Notes under the pieces: model-generated
Database searches by the model: none
What the model was told of the DNA's origin: nothing
Seen by the model: only the letters and a program-made list of their open reading frames with translations
Translations under genes and position numbers: made by a program
Shown: in pieces, positions 24,581 through 33,330 of the stretch
Numbering within the stretch: position 1 is the first letter of the stretch
Layout: each line of letters starts with the position of its first letter
Source of the DNA: Belnapia arida
GTDB taxonomy: Bacteria; Pseudomonadota; Alphaproteobacteria; Acetobacterales; Acetobacteraceae
Length of the DNA: 64,000 bases
Reading direction: 5' to 3'
NCBI RefSeq assembly: GCF_016773205.1
Contig: NZ_JAETWB010000004.1
Location: forward strand, 229,881-293,880

Positions 24581-25591
24581 ATGGCAAAAGCCGAAGCCGC
24601 GGCAAGCCGCCGCGCCGTCCTGGGTGGCCTCGCCGCCGCCGCGATCCTCGGCCGCGCCCGGGCCGCCGAGCCGGTGAACCTCGTGCTGAACTGGACGCCG
24701 ACCGCCGACCACGCGCCCTATTACTACGCCAAGGCCCAGGGCTGGTACGAGCAGGCCGGCATCGACCTGACGATCGAGACCGGCCGTGGCTCCGGCGCCG
24801 CCGCGCAGCGGGTGGCCGCCGGCGGCGCGCAACTCGGCATCGCCGACATGGCGACCGCGATGCTGGCGCGCAGCCGGGGCTCGAAGCTCGTCGCCGTCAT
24901 GGTGGTCTATGCCAACTCGCCGCAGGGCTTCTACTGGCTGAAGAGCAGCGGCATCGGCGGGCCGCGCGACTTCGCCGGCCGCTCCATCGGCAACCCTCCG
25001 GGCGATGCCTCCCGCGTCATGTGGCCGGCCTTCGCCAAGACCGTCGGCATCGACCCGGCCAGCGTCCGCTTCGTCAATGTCAGCCCGCAGGCCAAGATGC
25101 AGGCGCTGCGCAGCCGCAGCATCGACATCACCAGCGACTTTTACAACGAGCACGACCTCAAGCTGCGCCTGTTCGGCGATGACCTCGGCTTCCTCGCCTG
25201 GCGCGAGATCGGCCTGAACACCTACGGCAATTCCATCCTTGCGAACGAGGAGGTGCTGCGGGCGAAGCCGAAGCTGGTGGAGGATTTCGTCCGCGTCTCG
25301 CAGCGCGCCTTCGCCGCCGCCGTGCAGGATGTCGGCCCAGCGCTGCGCGCCCTGCTGGCCGCCGTCTCGGGGCTCGACGAGGCCAACCAGCGCGACCAAT
25401 GGCGCCGTATCCTCGAGCTGATGCGCGACCCGACGACGGAAACCGTCGCCCTCGGCGCGTTCAAGCCGGAGCGGGTGGCCGCAGATTACGAGCTGCTGCG
25501 GACCTACTTCGAGAATGTCCCGGCGATGCAGCCGGAGGCGGCCTTCACCAACCGCTTCCTCGATACGGCCATCCGGATGCCCGCTGCCTAG
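24581..25591 (+). CDS. NMT1/THI5-like ABC substrate-binding protein
   Basis: A 336-aa periplasmic receptor. A twin-arginine-like leader (SRRAVLGGLAAAAILGRARA) precedes the NMT1/THI5 domain, which opens with VNLVLNWTPTADHAPYYYAK, the typical pocket region of receptors for thiamine pyrimidine precursors, nitrogenous compounds or sulfonates. AAAQRVAAGGAQLGIADMA and GRSIGNPPGDASR are further family blocks. It is divergent from tetR and should work with the permease and ATPase on the other strand. AAGGGG precedes the ATG. Ligand uncertain; no TPP riboswitch is visible upstream. Confidence 0.88.
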   Translation: MAKAEAAASRRAVLGGLAAAAILGRARAAEPVNLVLNWTPTADHAPYYYAKAQGWYEQAGIDLTIETGRGSGAAAQRVAAGGAQLGIADMATAMLARSRGSKLVAVMVVYANSPQGFYWLKSSGIGGPRDFAGRSIGNPPGDASRVMWPAFAKTVGIDPASVRFVNVSPQAKMQALRSRSIDITSDFYNEHDLKLRLFGDDLGFLAWREIGLNTYGNSILANEEVLRAKPKLVEDFVRVSQRAFAAAVQDVGPALRALLAAVSGLDEANQRDQWRRILELMRDPTTETVALGAFKPERVAADYELLRTYFENVPAMQPEAAFTNRFLDTAIRMPAA

Positions 25592-25630
25592 CCCTTGGCC
25601 CCTTGCTGTCGCGGGAGCGAAAGCCGCCGG

Positions 25631-26602
25631 TCAGTCGCGCGCCATCCCGAGGTCCCGCAGGACCTGGCGGTTGCTGTCGCTTTCCGCGGCGAAGCGCGCC
25701 CGGAACTCGGCCCCCTCGGCATAGCTGGGCACGGCGTTGAGGCGGCCTGCGGCGGTGCGGAAGCCCTCGCTCGCCACCGCCTCGGCGCAGCCGCGTTGGA
25801 GGACGGCGGCGATGGCGTCCGGCAGGCCGGCCGGGGCGACGAGCCCGCCGGCGGAGCTGCCGATGATCGGGTAGCCGGTCTCGGTCACGGTGGGGACCTC
25901 CGGCAGGGCGGGGAGGCGCTCCCGGCTGAAGGTCCCGCCGACCGGCAGGCCGGTGGAAACGGGGATCGACGGGCTTTCGACGAAGGCCATGATCTGGCCG
26001 CCGAGCGCCGCCTGGGCCATAGGCCCGGCGCCGGTGAAGGGCGCGTGCAGGGCGTCCACCCCGGCAAGGCGCAGGAGGCGCGCGATGAGGATGTGCTGGG
26101 TGCTGCCCTGGCCGGGCGAGCCGTAGACCAGGGCCTCGGGCCTGGTGCGGCCGAAGGCGACCATGCCGGCGATGTCGTGGAACGGCGCGTCGCGGCCCAG
26201 GACGAGGACCTGCGGGTTGTCGTAGACGAGGCAGAGGAAGCGGAAGCTGTCGAGCGAGTAGCTGAGCGGGACGAGATGCGTCTGCGCCGTCAGCGGGGTG
26301 TTGGGCGAGAGGCCGATCGTGTAGCCGTCCGGCCGGGCCCGGGCAATCTCGGCATCGCCGATCGTGCCGGAGGCGCCGCCGCGGTTGACCACCACGATGC
26401 TCTGGCCGAGCGCGCGCGACAGCGATTGCTGCAGGGCGCGGGCCATCAGGTCCGTGTTGCCGCCCGGCGGGTAGGGCACGATGAGCTGGATGGGGCGTGC
26501 GGGATAAGCTTCCTCGGCCATGGCGCCGGCGCCGAGCGCCAGCAGCGGGGCCAGCAAGCCGAGGCAGCGGCGGCCCACCCGGTTCCACCATCCATGGCGC
26601 AT
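25631..26602 (-). CDS. Bug/TctC-family periplasmic binding protein E
   Basis: A 323-aa receptor with a signal peptide (LGLLAPLLALGAGAMAEE) and the motifs IQLIVPYPPGGNTDLMAR, VVNRGGASGTIGDAE, RPDGYTIGLS and FTGAGPMAQAALGG. The ATG at 26602 is favoured because GGGGGAGG ends 5 nt before it; a GTG one codon upstream is too close to that site. Divergent from the flavin monooxygenase gene. If the two are functionally linked, an aromatic acid would be a plausible ligand, but this is a guess. Confidence 0.88.
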   Translation of the reverse strand: MRHGWWNRVGRRCLGLLAPLLALGAGAMAEEAYPARPIQLIVPYPPGGNTDLMARALQQSLSRALGQSIVVVNRGGASGTIGDAEIARARPDGYTIGLSPNTPLTAQTHLVPLSYSLDSFRFLCLVYDNPQVLVLGRDAPFHDIAGMVAFGRTRPEALVYGSPGQGSTQHILIARLLRLAGVDALHAPFTGAGPMAQAALGGQIMAFVESPSIPVSTGLPVGGTFSRERLPALPEVPTVTETGYPIIGSSAGGLVAPAGLPDAIAAVLQRGCAEAVASEGFRTAAGRLNAVPSYAEGAEFRARFAAESDSNRQVLRDLGMARD

Positions 26603-26776
26603 CACATCCTCCCCCGTCCACCCGATGGGGGCATGGAAGCCGCACGGAGCCGTCCGAACAAGCCCCGGTCACGGCGCGGCCTCCGCCGTTGCGCGGCATG
26701 CCGGCGGTCCATAAGCTCCGCGGCCAGGAGGAACTCCGCCATCATGCCACGCCCGCGTGTCGGGGCCTGACGCGCC

Positions 26777-27967
26777 GTGCCCGGCACCCTGCCCATCCTG
26801 ATCGCCGGCGGCGGAATCGGCGGCCTCGCCACCGCGCTCGGCCTCGCCCGCCGCGGCATCGCCAGCCTGGTGCTGGAGAAGGCGCCGGAGCTCGGCGAGA
26901 TCGGCGCCGGCATCCAGCTCGGCCCCAACGCCTTCCATGCCTTCGACGAGCTCGGCATCGGCGACACCGCGCGCGCCATGGCCGTCCATATCGACCGGCT
27001 CAGGCTGATGGATGCGGTGGATGGCCGGGAGATCACCCATATCGATCTCGGCGAGGGCTTCCGCCGCCGCTTCGGCAACCCCTATGCGGTGATCCATCGC
27101 GGCGACCTGCATGGCGTCTTTCTCGAGGCCTGCCGCGGGAGCCCGCATGTCGCGCTGCGCACCGCGAGCGCCGTGCGGGGCTACGAGCAGGAGGGCGGCA
27201 GCGTCACCGCGCTGCTGGCCGATGGCAGCCGCGTCGCCGGCGCGGCGTTGATCGGCGCGGACGGGCTGTGGTCCAGCATCCGGCGCCAGCTGGTCGGCGA
27301 CGGCCCGCCCCGCGTCTCCGGCCACACCACCTACCGCTCCGTCATCCCGACCGAACGGATGCCGGAAGAGCTGCGCTGGAACGCGGCGACGCTCTGGGCC
27401 GGGCCGAGATGCCACATCGTCCACTACCCCTTGCAGGGCTGGAAGCTCTTCAACCTCGTCGTCACCTACCACAACGACGCGCCGGAGCCCGTCGCCGGCA
27501 AGCCCGCCGCCTTCGAGGAGGTGATGCACGGCTTCGAGCACATCCACCCGCTGGCGCAGAGCATCATCCGCCACGGCACCGACTGGAAACTCTGGGTGCT
27601 CTGCGACCGCGAGCCGGTGGAGCGCTGGGTCGATGGCCGCGTTGCCCTGCTCGGCGACGCCGCGCATCCGATGATGCAGTACATGGCCCAGGGCGCCTGC
27701 ATGGCGATGGAGGATGCCGTCTGCCTGGCGCGGATGGTGGAGGCGCATCCCGGCCGCATCGAGGCGGCGCTCGAGGCCTATCGCCAGCGCCGCCTGCTGC
27801 GCACCGCCCGCGTCCAGTTGCAGTCGCGCGCGATCGGCGAGCATGTCTACCATCCCGCCGGGCCGCATGCGCTGCTGCGCAACGCCATCATGTCGGCCAG
27901 GAGCTCGGAGGAGTGGTACGAGGTGATGGCCTGGCTCTATGGCGGCCCCGGGCCGGACGCCGCCTGA
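26777..27967 (+). CDS. FAD-dependent monooxygenase, 3-hydroxybenzoate 6-hydroxylase-like
   Basis: A 396-aa class A flavoprotein hydroxylase that probably hydroxylates a substituted benzoate with NAD(P)H and O2. The FAD-binding GGGIGG is at about residues 12-17, the family DG motif region is LIGADGLWSSIRRQ, and the second FAD motif is VALLGDAAHPMMQYMAQGA. The closest recognised group is 3-hydroxybenzoate 6-hydroxylase/salicylate hydroxylase. The gene following it is a maleylpyruvate/maleylacetoacetate isomerase homologue, which favours gentisate formation. No gentisate dioxygenase is nearby. The start is GTG at 26777 with a poor Shine-Dalgarno. Confidence 0.82.
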   Translation: MPGTLPILIAGGGIGGLATALGLARRGIASLVLEKAPELGEIGAGIQLGPNAFHAFDELGIGDTARAMAVHIDRLRLMDAVDGREITHIDLGEGFRRRFGNPYAVIHRGDLHGVFLEACRGSPHVALRTASAVRGYEQEGGSVTALLADGSRVAGAALIGADGLWSSIRRQLVGDGPPRVSGHTTYRSVIPTERMPEELRWNAATLWAGPRCHIVHYPLQGWKLFNLVVTYHNDAPEPVAGKPAAFEEVMHGFEHIHPLAQSIIRHGTDWKLWVLCDREPVERWVDGRVALLGDAAHPMMQYMAQGACMAMEDAVCLARMVEAHPGRIEAALEAYRQRRLLRTARVQLQSRAIGEHVYHPAGPHALLRNAIMSARSSEEWYEVMAWLYGGPGPDAA

Positions 27968-27976
27968 GGAGGACGC

Positions 27977-28628
27977 ATGGACCAGCCCCCGACGCCCAGC
28001 CGCCTGCACGGCTACTACCGCTCCACCGCCGCCTGGCGCGTGCGCATCGCGCTGAACCTGAAGGGCCTCGCCGTCGGGCATGCCTTCCACCACCTGCGGC
28101 GCGGCGAGCAACGCGCGCCGGCCTTTCTGCGGCTGAACCCGCAGAGCCTGCTGCCCGCGCTGGAGCTGGGCGATGGCGCGACGGTGCTCACCCAGTCGCT
28201 CGCCATCTGCGAATGGCTGGAGGAAACCCGCCCCGCCGCTGCTACCGGGCGACGCGGCGCAGCGCGCCCGCATCCGCGCCTTCGCCCAGGCCATCGCCTG
28301 CGACATCCATCCAGTGCAGAACCTGAAGGTGCTCGACCGCCTGCGCGGCCTCGGCCTACCGGAGGAGGCGGTGACCGGCTGGGCGCGCGAGGTCATCGCC
28401 GAGGGCCTCGCCGCCTGCCAGGCGCTGGCGCCGGCGGGGGAGGGGCCCTTCCTCTTCGGCCCGGCGCCCGGCCTCGCCGAGCTTTGCCTGGTGCCGCAGC
28501 TCTTCAACGCCCGCCGCTTCGGCGTCAACCTCGCCTCGCTCGGCCGGCTGCTCGCGGTCGAGGCGGCCTGCCAGGCGCTTCCGGCCTTCGCCGAGGCCGC
28601 GCCGGACCGGCAGGCGGATGCCGAATAG
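27977..28628 (+). pseudogene. Frameshifted zeta-class GST-type maleylpyruvate/maleylacetoacetate isomerase
   Basis: The N-terminal half reads well in one frame: YYRSTAAWRVRIALNLKGL (glutathione site Ser and Arg), LNPQSLLPALE and LTQSLAICEWLEETRP. Near 28235-28245, in the C-rich tract CCCGCCCCGCCG, the frame changes by one: the family continuation LLPGDAAQRARIRAFAQAIA, DIHPVQNLKVL and LFNARRFGVNL is found in the next frame up to the stop at 28628. Joined, the product would be about 216 aa, the normal length. Either one base is extra (or two lost), inactivating the gene, or the assembly has an error in a GC homopolymer-like run. The gene begins 9 nt after the monooxygenase. Confidence 0.8.
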
Positions 28629-28645
28629 GCGTTACCCGCAATTCC

Positions 28646-29689
28646 CTACCCGCATTGGCCCGGGCGGCCTTCGATGAAGTCGAGCAGGCAGGGCGCGTAG
28701 CGCTGGGTGAAGGCCGGTTCCGACCCGCCGCCATGCCCGGCCAGGCCCGCCGGCCGGTCGAGGAAGAGCAGCGCCTTCACCCGCCGCGTCAGCGCGTGGA
28801 ACAGCCGGGCCCGCGCCGCCGGATCCGGGTCGAATTCGTCGCCCTCGAAGGTGGCGACGGCGACGCGGGCGTCGCGGTTGCGGGCGCGCTCCAGCACCTC
28901 GCGCAGCTCCGCCACCGCCCAGCCCCATGCCGGGCTGCCGCGCGGCCCATGCGCTGCCGGGGCGATGGCCACCACGCCATCGACCAGCCCCGGCTCGTCC
29001 AGCGCCTGCAAGGCATTCCAGGCCCCGCGCGACTGCCCGCCGACGATGATCCGCTGGTAGCCCTGTGCCCGCAGCGCCCGCAGCGCGCCGCGCAGCCAGC
29101 CAGCGGCGCTCTCGGTCTCGTCCAGCAGCGGGTCGCGGTCGAAGCGCAGCACGTCCCAGCCGGCATTGTTGAACAGCCGGACATGCGGCTGCGGCTGGCT
29201 GCCGCGGCTGTCCTGCCCGCCGGCGGCCCTTCCATGCGCCCAGACATAGGCCCCGCGCGCCACCCGCGGCCCCTGCCAGAGGAAGCGCCCGTCCGGCACC
29301 ATCGCCCAGCCCGGTCCGCCCTGCATCGGCCGGGCCGGGGCCGGCGGCGGTGCCCCTTCGCGCCCCGGCCAGACCACGGCGAGGTCGCGCGCATAGATGC
29401 GGCAGCCCTCGTCCCGCCCGCCCTCGCCGACCCACTGGGCGCAGAGGGCGAGGGCCCTCGCCTCGGTGGTGGCGAGGTCGGGCTGCGCCGCCGCCCAGCC
29501 CCAGGCCCCGCTTGGGCTGAGGGCAAAGGCGCGCGGCGTCGATTGCCGGAGGAAGCGCGCGTAGTCGGCATGGCCCTCGGCGCCAAGATGCGGCACCGCC
29601 TCCACGTCCAACACGGAGATCGGCTCGGCGGCGGCGGGGGCAGCAAGGGCCAGCATCAGGGCTAGCCACAAAACTATGTGATATCCCAT
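28646..29689 (-). CDS. Secreted alpha/beta-hydrolase-like protein
   Basis: A 347-aa exported protein with signal peptide MGYHIVLWLALMLALAAPAA. The N-terminal region has a small cysteine-containing unit (ALCAQWV, DEGCRIYARDLAVVW). The C-terminal two-thirds resembles an alpha/beta hydrolase with nucleophile elbow GGQSRGAW, a possible acid in FEGDEFDPDP and a late His (GLAGHGGGSE). It probably cleaves an ester or amide in the periplasm; the substrate is unknown. Convergent with the frameshifted isomerase gene, 17 nt apart. Confidence 0.72.
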   Translation of the reverse strand: MGYHIVLWLALMLALAAPAAAEPISVLDVEAVPHLGAEGHADYARFLRQSTPRAFALSPSGAWGWAAAQPDLATTEARALALCAQWVGEGGRDEGCRIYARDLAVVWPGREGAPPPAPARPMQGGPGWAMVPDGRFLWQGPRVARGAYVWAHGRAAGGQDSRGSQPQPHVRLFNNAGWDVLRFDRDPLLDETESAAGWLRGALRALRAQGYQRIIVGGQSRGAWNALQALDEPGLVDGVVAIAPAAHGPRGSPAWGWAVAELREVLERARNRDARVAVATFEGDEFDPDPAARARLFHALTRRVKALLFLDRPAGLAGHGGGSEPAFTQRYAPCLLDFIEGRPGQCG

Positions 29690-29742
29690 GTTCGTGATGG
29701 AACCATGGGACCTGCCGCCAAATCAACACAAATGGCTCGTTG

Positions 29743-30189
29743 TCAGCCGCGGCGCGGCACAACCAGCTTTGGCACGATCACCTGTACCACCTCGTCCCGC
29801 TGGTTGAGCGTGGTGCAGCGCGCGCGAAGCACGCCCTGGCGCGGCTTCGACTGGCTCAGCCGCACCTCCAGCACCTCGATCTCCAGACGCAGCTCATCCC
29901 CCGGCCGTACCGGCCGCGGCCAGGCCAGCTCCTCCATCCCGCCGCCGATGATGCCGCCCACGGGGCGGAATTCGCTGCCGACCAGCAGCTTCATGGTGAG
30001 CGAGGCAGTATGCCAGCCGCTCGCCGCCAGCCCGCCGAACAGCGTGCCGCGGGCCGCCGCGTCGTCGAGGTGGAAGGGCTGCGGGTCATACTCGCGCGCA
30101 TAGGCGATGATCGCCTCCGGCGTCACCGTCAGGCGGTCGGAGCGGAAGATCTGCCCCGGCGCAAAATCCTCGAGATACCGTTCCTCCAT
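29743..30189 (-). CDS. MaoC-like hot-dog dehydratase (first copy)
   Basis: A 148-aa single hot-dog protein of the (R)-specific enoyl-CoA hydratase type. The hydratase motif region is YDPQPFHLDDAAARGTLFGG with the catalytic Asp and His, followed by LAASGWHTA. The C-terminal part, LRLEIEVLEVRLSQSKPRQG and LNQRDEVV, matches MaoC domains. It probably hydrates an enoyl-CoA or a related thioester. It is 14 nt downstream of the MFS gene in the same operon, and a second MaoC gene lies on the other side of that gene. Confidence 0.85.
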   Translation of the reverse strand: MEERYLEDFAPGQIFRSDRLTVTPEAIIAYAREYDPQPFHLDDAAARGTLFGGLAASGWHTASLTMKLLVGSEFRPVGGIIGGGMEELAWPRPVRPGDELRLEIEVLEVRLSQSKPRQGVLRARCTTLNQRDEVVQVIVPKLVVPRRG

Positions 30190-30203
30190 CGCCCTGGCCC
30201 CCT

Positions 30204-31364
30204 TCACCTGCGGACGGAGTTTGCCCTCGCGGCGAAGGCCAGCGCCAGCGCCCCGCCGCCGGCCACGGCGAAGGCGCCGCGGTAGCCGATCACCGCCATC
30301 CCCAGCCCGAAGGCCAGCGAGCCGGCGCTCTGCCCGAGGAAGAGCGCCAGGGCGAAGGCGCCGACCGCCGTGCCGCGCGCCTCCGGCAGCGCCTCCGTCG
30401 CCCGCGTCTGCAGCACGCCATGGAACATGTAGAAGGCGAGGCCGAGCACCACCTGCAGCCCCGCCACCGCCTCCCAGCGATCGGTGAGCGCCAGCAGGCC
30501 GAGCGCGATGGCTACCGCCACCCCGCCCAGCGTCAGCAGCCCCCGCTCGCCGAAGCGCGCCAGCAGGGGCCGTGCCATACGCGTATAGGCGAAGGCGCCG
30601 AGGCCGAAGCCGGCGACGATCAGCCCCGCCTCCGCCGCATTGCGTCCGAATTGCTCGATCAGGAAGGAGCCGATGAAGGGAAAGGCCCCGCCGAACAGCA
30701 GGAACCCATCGAAGAAGGCGAGGCCGGCCAGCCACCGACCGGAGGGCTTGCCGAGCAGCTCCAGATAGGCCCGCATGCCGCGCCCGCCGCCGTTCTCCTC
30801 CGGCCGCCGCCAGAGCGCGGGCCCGAGCCGCCAGGCGAGCAGCCCGCCCACCGCCAGCGCCATCCCGCCCAGCAGCAGGAAAGGCAGCCGCCAGCCCGCC
30901 GCCTCCGCCACCATGCCGCAGGCCGGGCCGGCGATGAGCTGCGCCATCACCATGCCGGTGAGGAAGCGGCTGATCGCCACCTGCCGCTCCGCATAGGGCA
31001 CCGCGTCGGCGATATGCGCCATCAGCAACGGGATGACGGCGCCGGCGAAGAACCCGCTCCAGGCGCGGAGCGCGATCAGACCGGGCAGGGCTGTGGCGAA
31101 GCCGCTCGCCACCAGGCCGAGGCCGAAGAGCAGCACCGCCAGGCAGGCGATCCGCACCTTGCCCAGCCGGTCGCCGAGCGGCCCGGCCACGAGCTGCACC
31201 AGCCCGTAGGGCAGGACGAAGCCCGCCACCACCGCACTTGCCTGCGAGACATTGACCTCGAAGGCGCGGGCGATGGCGGGCAGCAGCGGGTCCAGCATCC
31301 GCATGCCGGAGCCGGTGGTGAAGCCGGCAAGCGCCAGCAGGGCGATGGGGATGGCGGGCGGCAT
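30204..31364 (-). CDS. Major facilitator superfamily transporter
   Basis: A 386-aa inner-membrane carrier with about twelve hydrophobic helices. The loop 2-3 motif is VAGPLGDRLGKVRIA (the MFS motif A), the N-terminal helix includes GFTTGSGMRMLDPLLPAIA, and both halves are balanced. It looks like a drug/metabolite:proton antiporter of the DHA1 (AraJ-like) type. The MaoC gene follows in the same transcript; a divergent MaoC-Bug-GNAT unit starts 99 bp upstream. Substrate unknown. Confidence 0.88.
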   Translation of the reverse strand: MPPAIPIALLALAGFTTGSGMRMLDPLLPAIARAFEVNVSQASAVVAGFVLPYGLVQLVAGPLGDRLGKVRIACLAVLLFGLGLVASGFATALPGLIALRAWSGFFAGAVIPLLMAHIADAVPYAERQVAISRFLTGMVMAQLIAGPACGMVAEAAGWRLPFLLLGGMALAVGGLLAWRLGPALWRRPEENGGGRGMRAYLELLGKPSGRWLAGLAFFDGFLLFGGAFPFIGSFLIEQFGRNAAEAGLIVAGFGLGAFAYTRMARPLLARFGERGLLTLGGVAVAIALGLLALTDRWEAVAGLQVVLGLAFYMFHGVLQTRATEALPEARGTAVGAFALALFLGQSAGSLAFGLGMAVIGYRGAFAVAGGGALALAFAARANSVRR

Positions 31365-31463
31365 GCGCGGCGATAGGGAGCCGCTTGCCGCGCCGCGTCA
31401 AGCGGCGGCGCCTCCGTTGACAGCGGCGCAACGGGCGCCGAGCCTTGCGGCAGGGGAGGGACC

Positions 31464-31928
31464 ATGACGGATCGCACGGCACCGCTCGGCATGGGCTTCA
31501 CCTGGCAGCAATTGCGGCTGGGGCAGCGCTTCCGCACCTTCGGCCGCACCGTCACCGAGCACGACCTGATGGGCTTCGTGGCGCTCACCGGCATGCAGGA
31601 GCCGCTCTTCGTCGATGCGACCCATGCCGGGGCGCTGGGGGCCCGCCCGGTGCCGGGCGCGCTGACCCATGCGCTGATCGAGGGGCTGGTGCTGACCGGC
31701 ATGGCCCATGGCACCGGCCTCGCCCTGCTTGAGACCCATATCCGGCCGCTGGCGCCGGTGCGCGTCGGTGACACGATCCATGCCGAGATTGAGGTCACCG
31801 AGATCCGCCCCACCAGCCAGGGCGGCCGCGCCGTGGTCCGCAGCGCCATCCGCGTGCTGAACCAGCGCGACGAGCCGGTGATGGACTACGATGCGACGCG
31901 ACTGATCCGGGGAGACGAGACCGCATGA
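31464..31928 (+). CDS. MaoC-like hot-dog dehydratase (second copy)
   Basis: A 154-aa hot-dog protein related to the MaoC enzyme at 29743: it shares FxTFGRTVTEHDL, LFVDATHAGALGARPVPGAL, and the C-terminal block RSAIRVLNQRDEPVMDY. The usual catalytic Asp-His pair is less clear than in the other copy (EPLFVDATH), so activity may differ. It overlaps the next gene by ATGA and is divergent from the MFS-MaoC pair, so the two MaoC genes bracket the transporter. Probable role: hydration of an enoyl thioester from the compound taken up. Confidence 0.78.
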   Translation: MTDRTAPLGMGFTWQQLRLGQRFRTFGRTVTEHDLMGFVALTGMQEPLFVDATHAGALGARPVPGALTHALIEGLVLTGMAHGTGLALLETHIRPLAPVRVGDTIHAEIEVTEIRPTSQGGRAVVRSAIRVLNQRDEPVMDYDATRLIRGDETA

Positions 31929-32896
31929 TCCACCGCCGCCACCTGCTGGCACTCGGCGCCGCCGGCCTCGCCACCCCAGCCCTGGCCCAGCCTGGCTTCC
32001 CCGACCGGCCGGTGCGGCTCGTCGTCGCCTTCCCGCCCGGCGGCCCGACCGATGTCGTCGCCCGAATCCTCGCCGAGCGCATGGCGCGCGAGCTGGGCCA
32101 GGCGATCATCGTCGAGAACCGCGGCGGCGCCAACGGCAACATCGCCGCGGAGGTCGTGGCGAAGGCGGAGCCGGATGGCTACACGCTGCTCTACAACACC
32201 TCCTCCATCGTCATCAGCCGGGCGCTCTACCGGCGCCTCAGCTACGACCTGCTAAAGGATCTCGCGCCGGTTTCGCTGACCGCCGCCTCGCCGCTGGCAC
32301 TGGTGGTGAATCCGGCCGCGCCGCCGCGCACGCCTGCCGAGTTCGTCTCCTGGCTGCGCGCCAATCCGGGGAAACTCAGCTATTCCTCGGGCGGCGTCGG
32401 CAACATCTCGCACCTCGTCACCTTCCTGGTGCTGAACCATATCGGCGGCGAGGCGGTCCACGTCCCCTATCGCGGCACCGCCGCAGCGCTGACCGACACG
32501 GCGGCGGGCAACGTGCAATTCACCTCCGACACGGTGGTGACGGCGCTGCCGATGATCCAGGAGGGGCGGGTGCGCGCCATCGCCGTCTCCTCCGCCGAGC
32601 GCTCGCCCCTGCTGCCCGAGGTGCCGACGATGACCGAGGCGGGGCTGACGCCGCCCGGCTTCGACCTCGGCGCCTGGCAGGGCATCCTCGCCCCGGCGCG
32701 GACGCCACCGGCCGCCGTCGCCCGGCTGAACGCGGCGATGGCCGTGACGCTCGCCGATGCGGATGTCCGCGCCCGGCTCGCCGCCCAGGGCGCCAAGCCG
32801 ACCGGCGGCAGCGCGGCCGACTATGCCGCCTACATCCAGTCGGAGATCGGCCTCTGGACCAAGGTGGTGGCGGATAGCGGCGCGACGGCGGAGTGA
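31925..32896 (+). CDS. Bug/TctC-family periplasmic binding protein F
   Basis: A 323-aa receptor with signal peptide (HRRHLLALGAAGLATPALAQ) and motifs VRLVVAFPPGGPTDVVAR, VENRGGANGNIAAE, EPDGYTLLYN and HVPYRGTAAALTD. It starts inside the stop of the MaoC gene and overlaps the following GNAT by GTGA, so unlike most Bug genes here it is clearly part of an operon with catabolic enzymes. Ligand plausibly a carboxylate or CoA-activatable acid degraded through a hydratase step (inference). Confidence 0.9.
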   Translation: MIHRRHLLALGAAGLATPALAQPGFPDRPVRLVVAFPPGGPTDVVARILAERMARELGQAIIVENRGGANGNIAAEVVAKAEPDGYTLLYNTSSIVISRALYRRLSYDLLKDLAPVSLTAASPLALVVNPAAPPRTPAEFVSWLRANPGKLSYSSGGVGNISHLVTFLVLNHIGGEAVHVPYRGTAAALTDTAAGNVQFTSDTVVTALPMIQEGRVRAIAVSSAERSPLLPEVPTMTEAGLTPPGFDLGAWQGILAPARTPPAAVARLNAAMAVTLADADVRARLAAQGAKPTGGSAADYAAYIQSEIGLWTKVVADSGATAE

Positions 32897-33330
32897 GCGG
32901 CGGCATCGCCATCCGGCCGGTGGAGGAGGCCGACCTGCCGGCGCTCCCCGGCCTGCTGGCCCAGCTCGGCTACCCGATGGCGGCGGAGGAGACAGCCCGC
33001 CGCCTCACCGCCGTCCTCGCTGCGCCCGGCCATGCGGTGCTGGTCGCGGTGCGGGAGGGGGCGGTGCTCGGCCTGATGCACCTCTTCCTGCGCCCGGCGC
33101 TCGAGAAGCCGCCCGAGGTGGTGGTGCAGGCGCTGGTGGTGGAGGCGGGTCTGCGCGGCTCCGGCCTCGGCGGACGACTCCTGCGCGCCGCCGAGGCCTG
33201 GGCGCGGGCGCAGGGCCAGAACTCCGTCTCGCTGCATTCCGGCGCGCAGCGCGAGGCGGCGCACGCCTTCTACGCGGCGCGGGGCTATGCGCGCGTCGGC
33301 GGCGCGGTGCTGTTCCGCAAACAGGTCTAG
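32893..33330 (+). CDS. GNAT-family N-acetyltransferase (small)
   Basis: A 145-aa single-domain acetyltransferase. The acetyl-CoA-binding loop is [15 protein letters not shown], and the C-terminal block is [17 protein letters not shown]. It starts at GTG 32893, overlapping the Bug stop (GTGA), and its end overlaps the rlmN stop by four bases on the opposite strand. The substrate is unknown. Confidence 0.85.
   Translation: MSGGIAIRPVEEADLPALPGLLAQLGYPMAAEETARRLTAVLAAPGHAVLVAVREGAVLGLMHLFLRPALEKPPEVVVQALVVEAGLRGSGLGGRLLRAAEAWARAQGQNSVSLHSGAQREAAHAFYAARGYARVGGAVLFRKQV

Noticed and set aside
31417..31445. TTGACA as promoter of the MaoC-Bug-GNAT unit
   Set aside because: The -35 is perfect but the expected -10 positions read GAGCCT/AGCCTT, too far from consensus to call.
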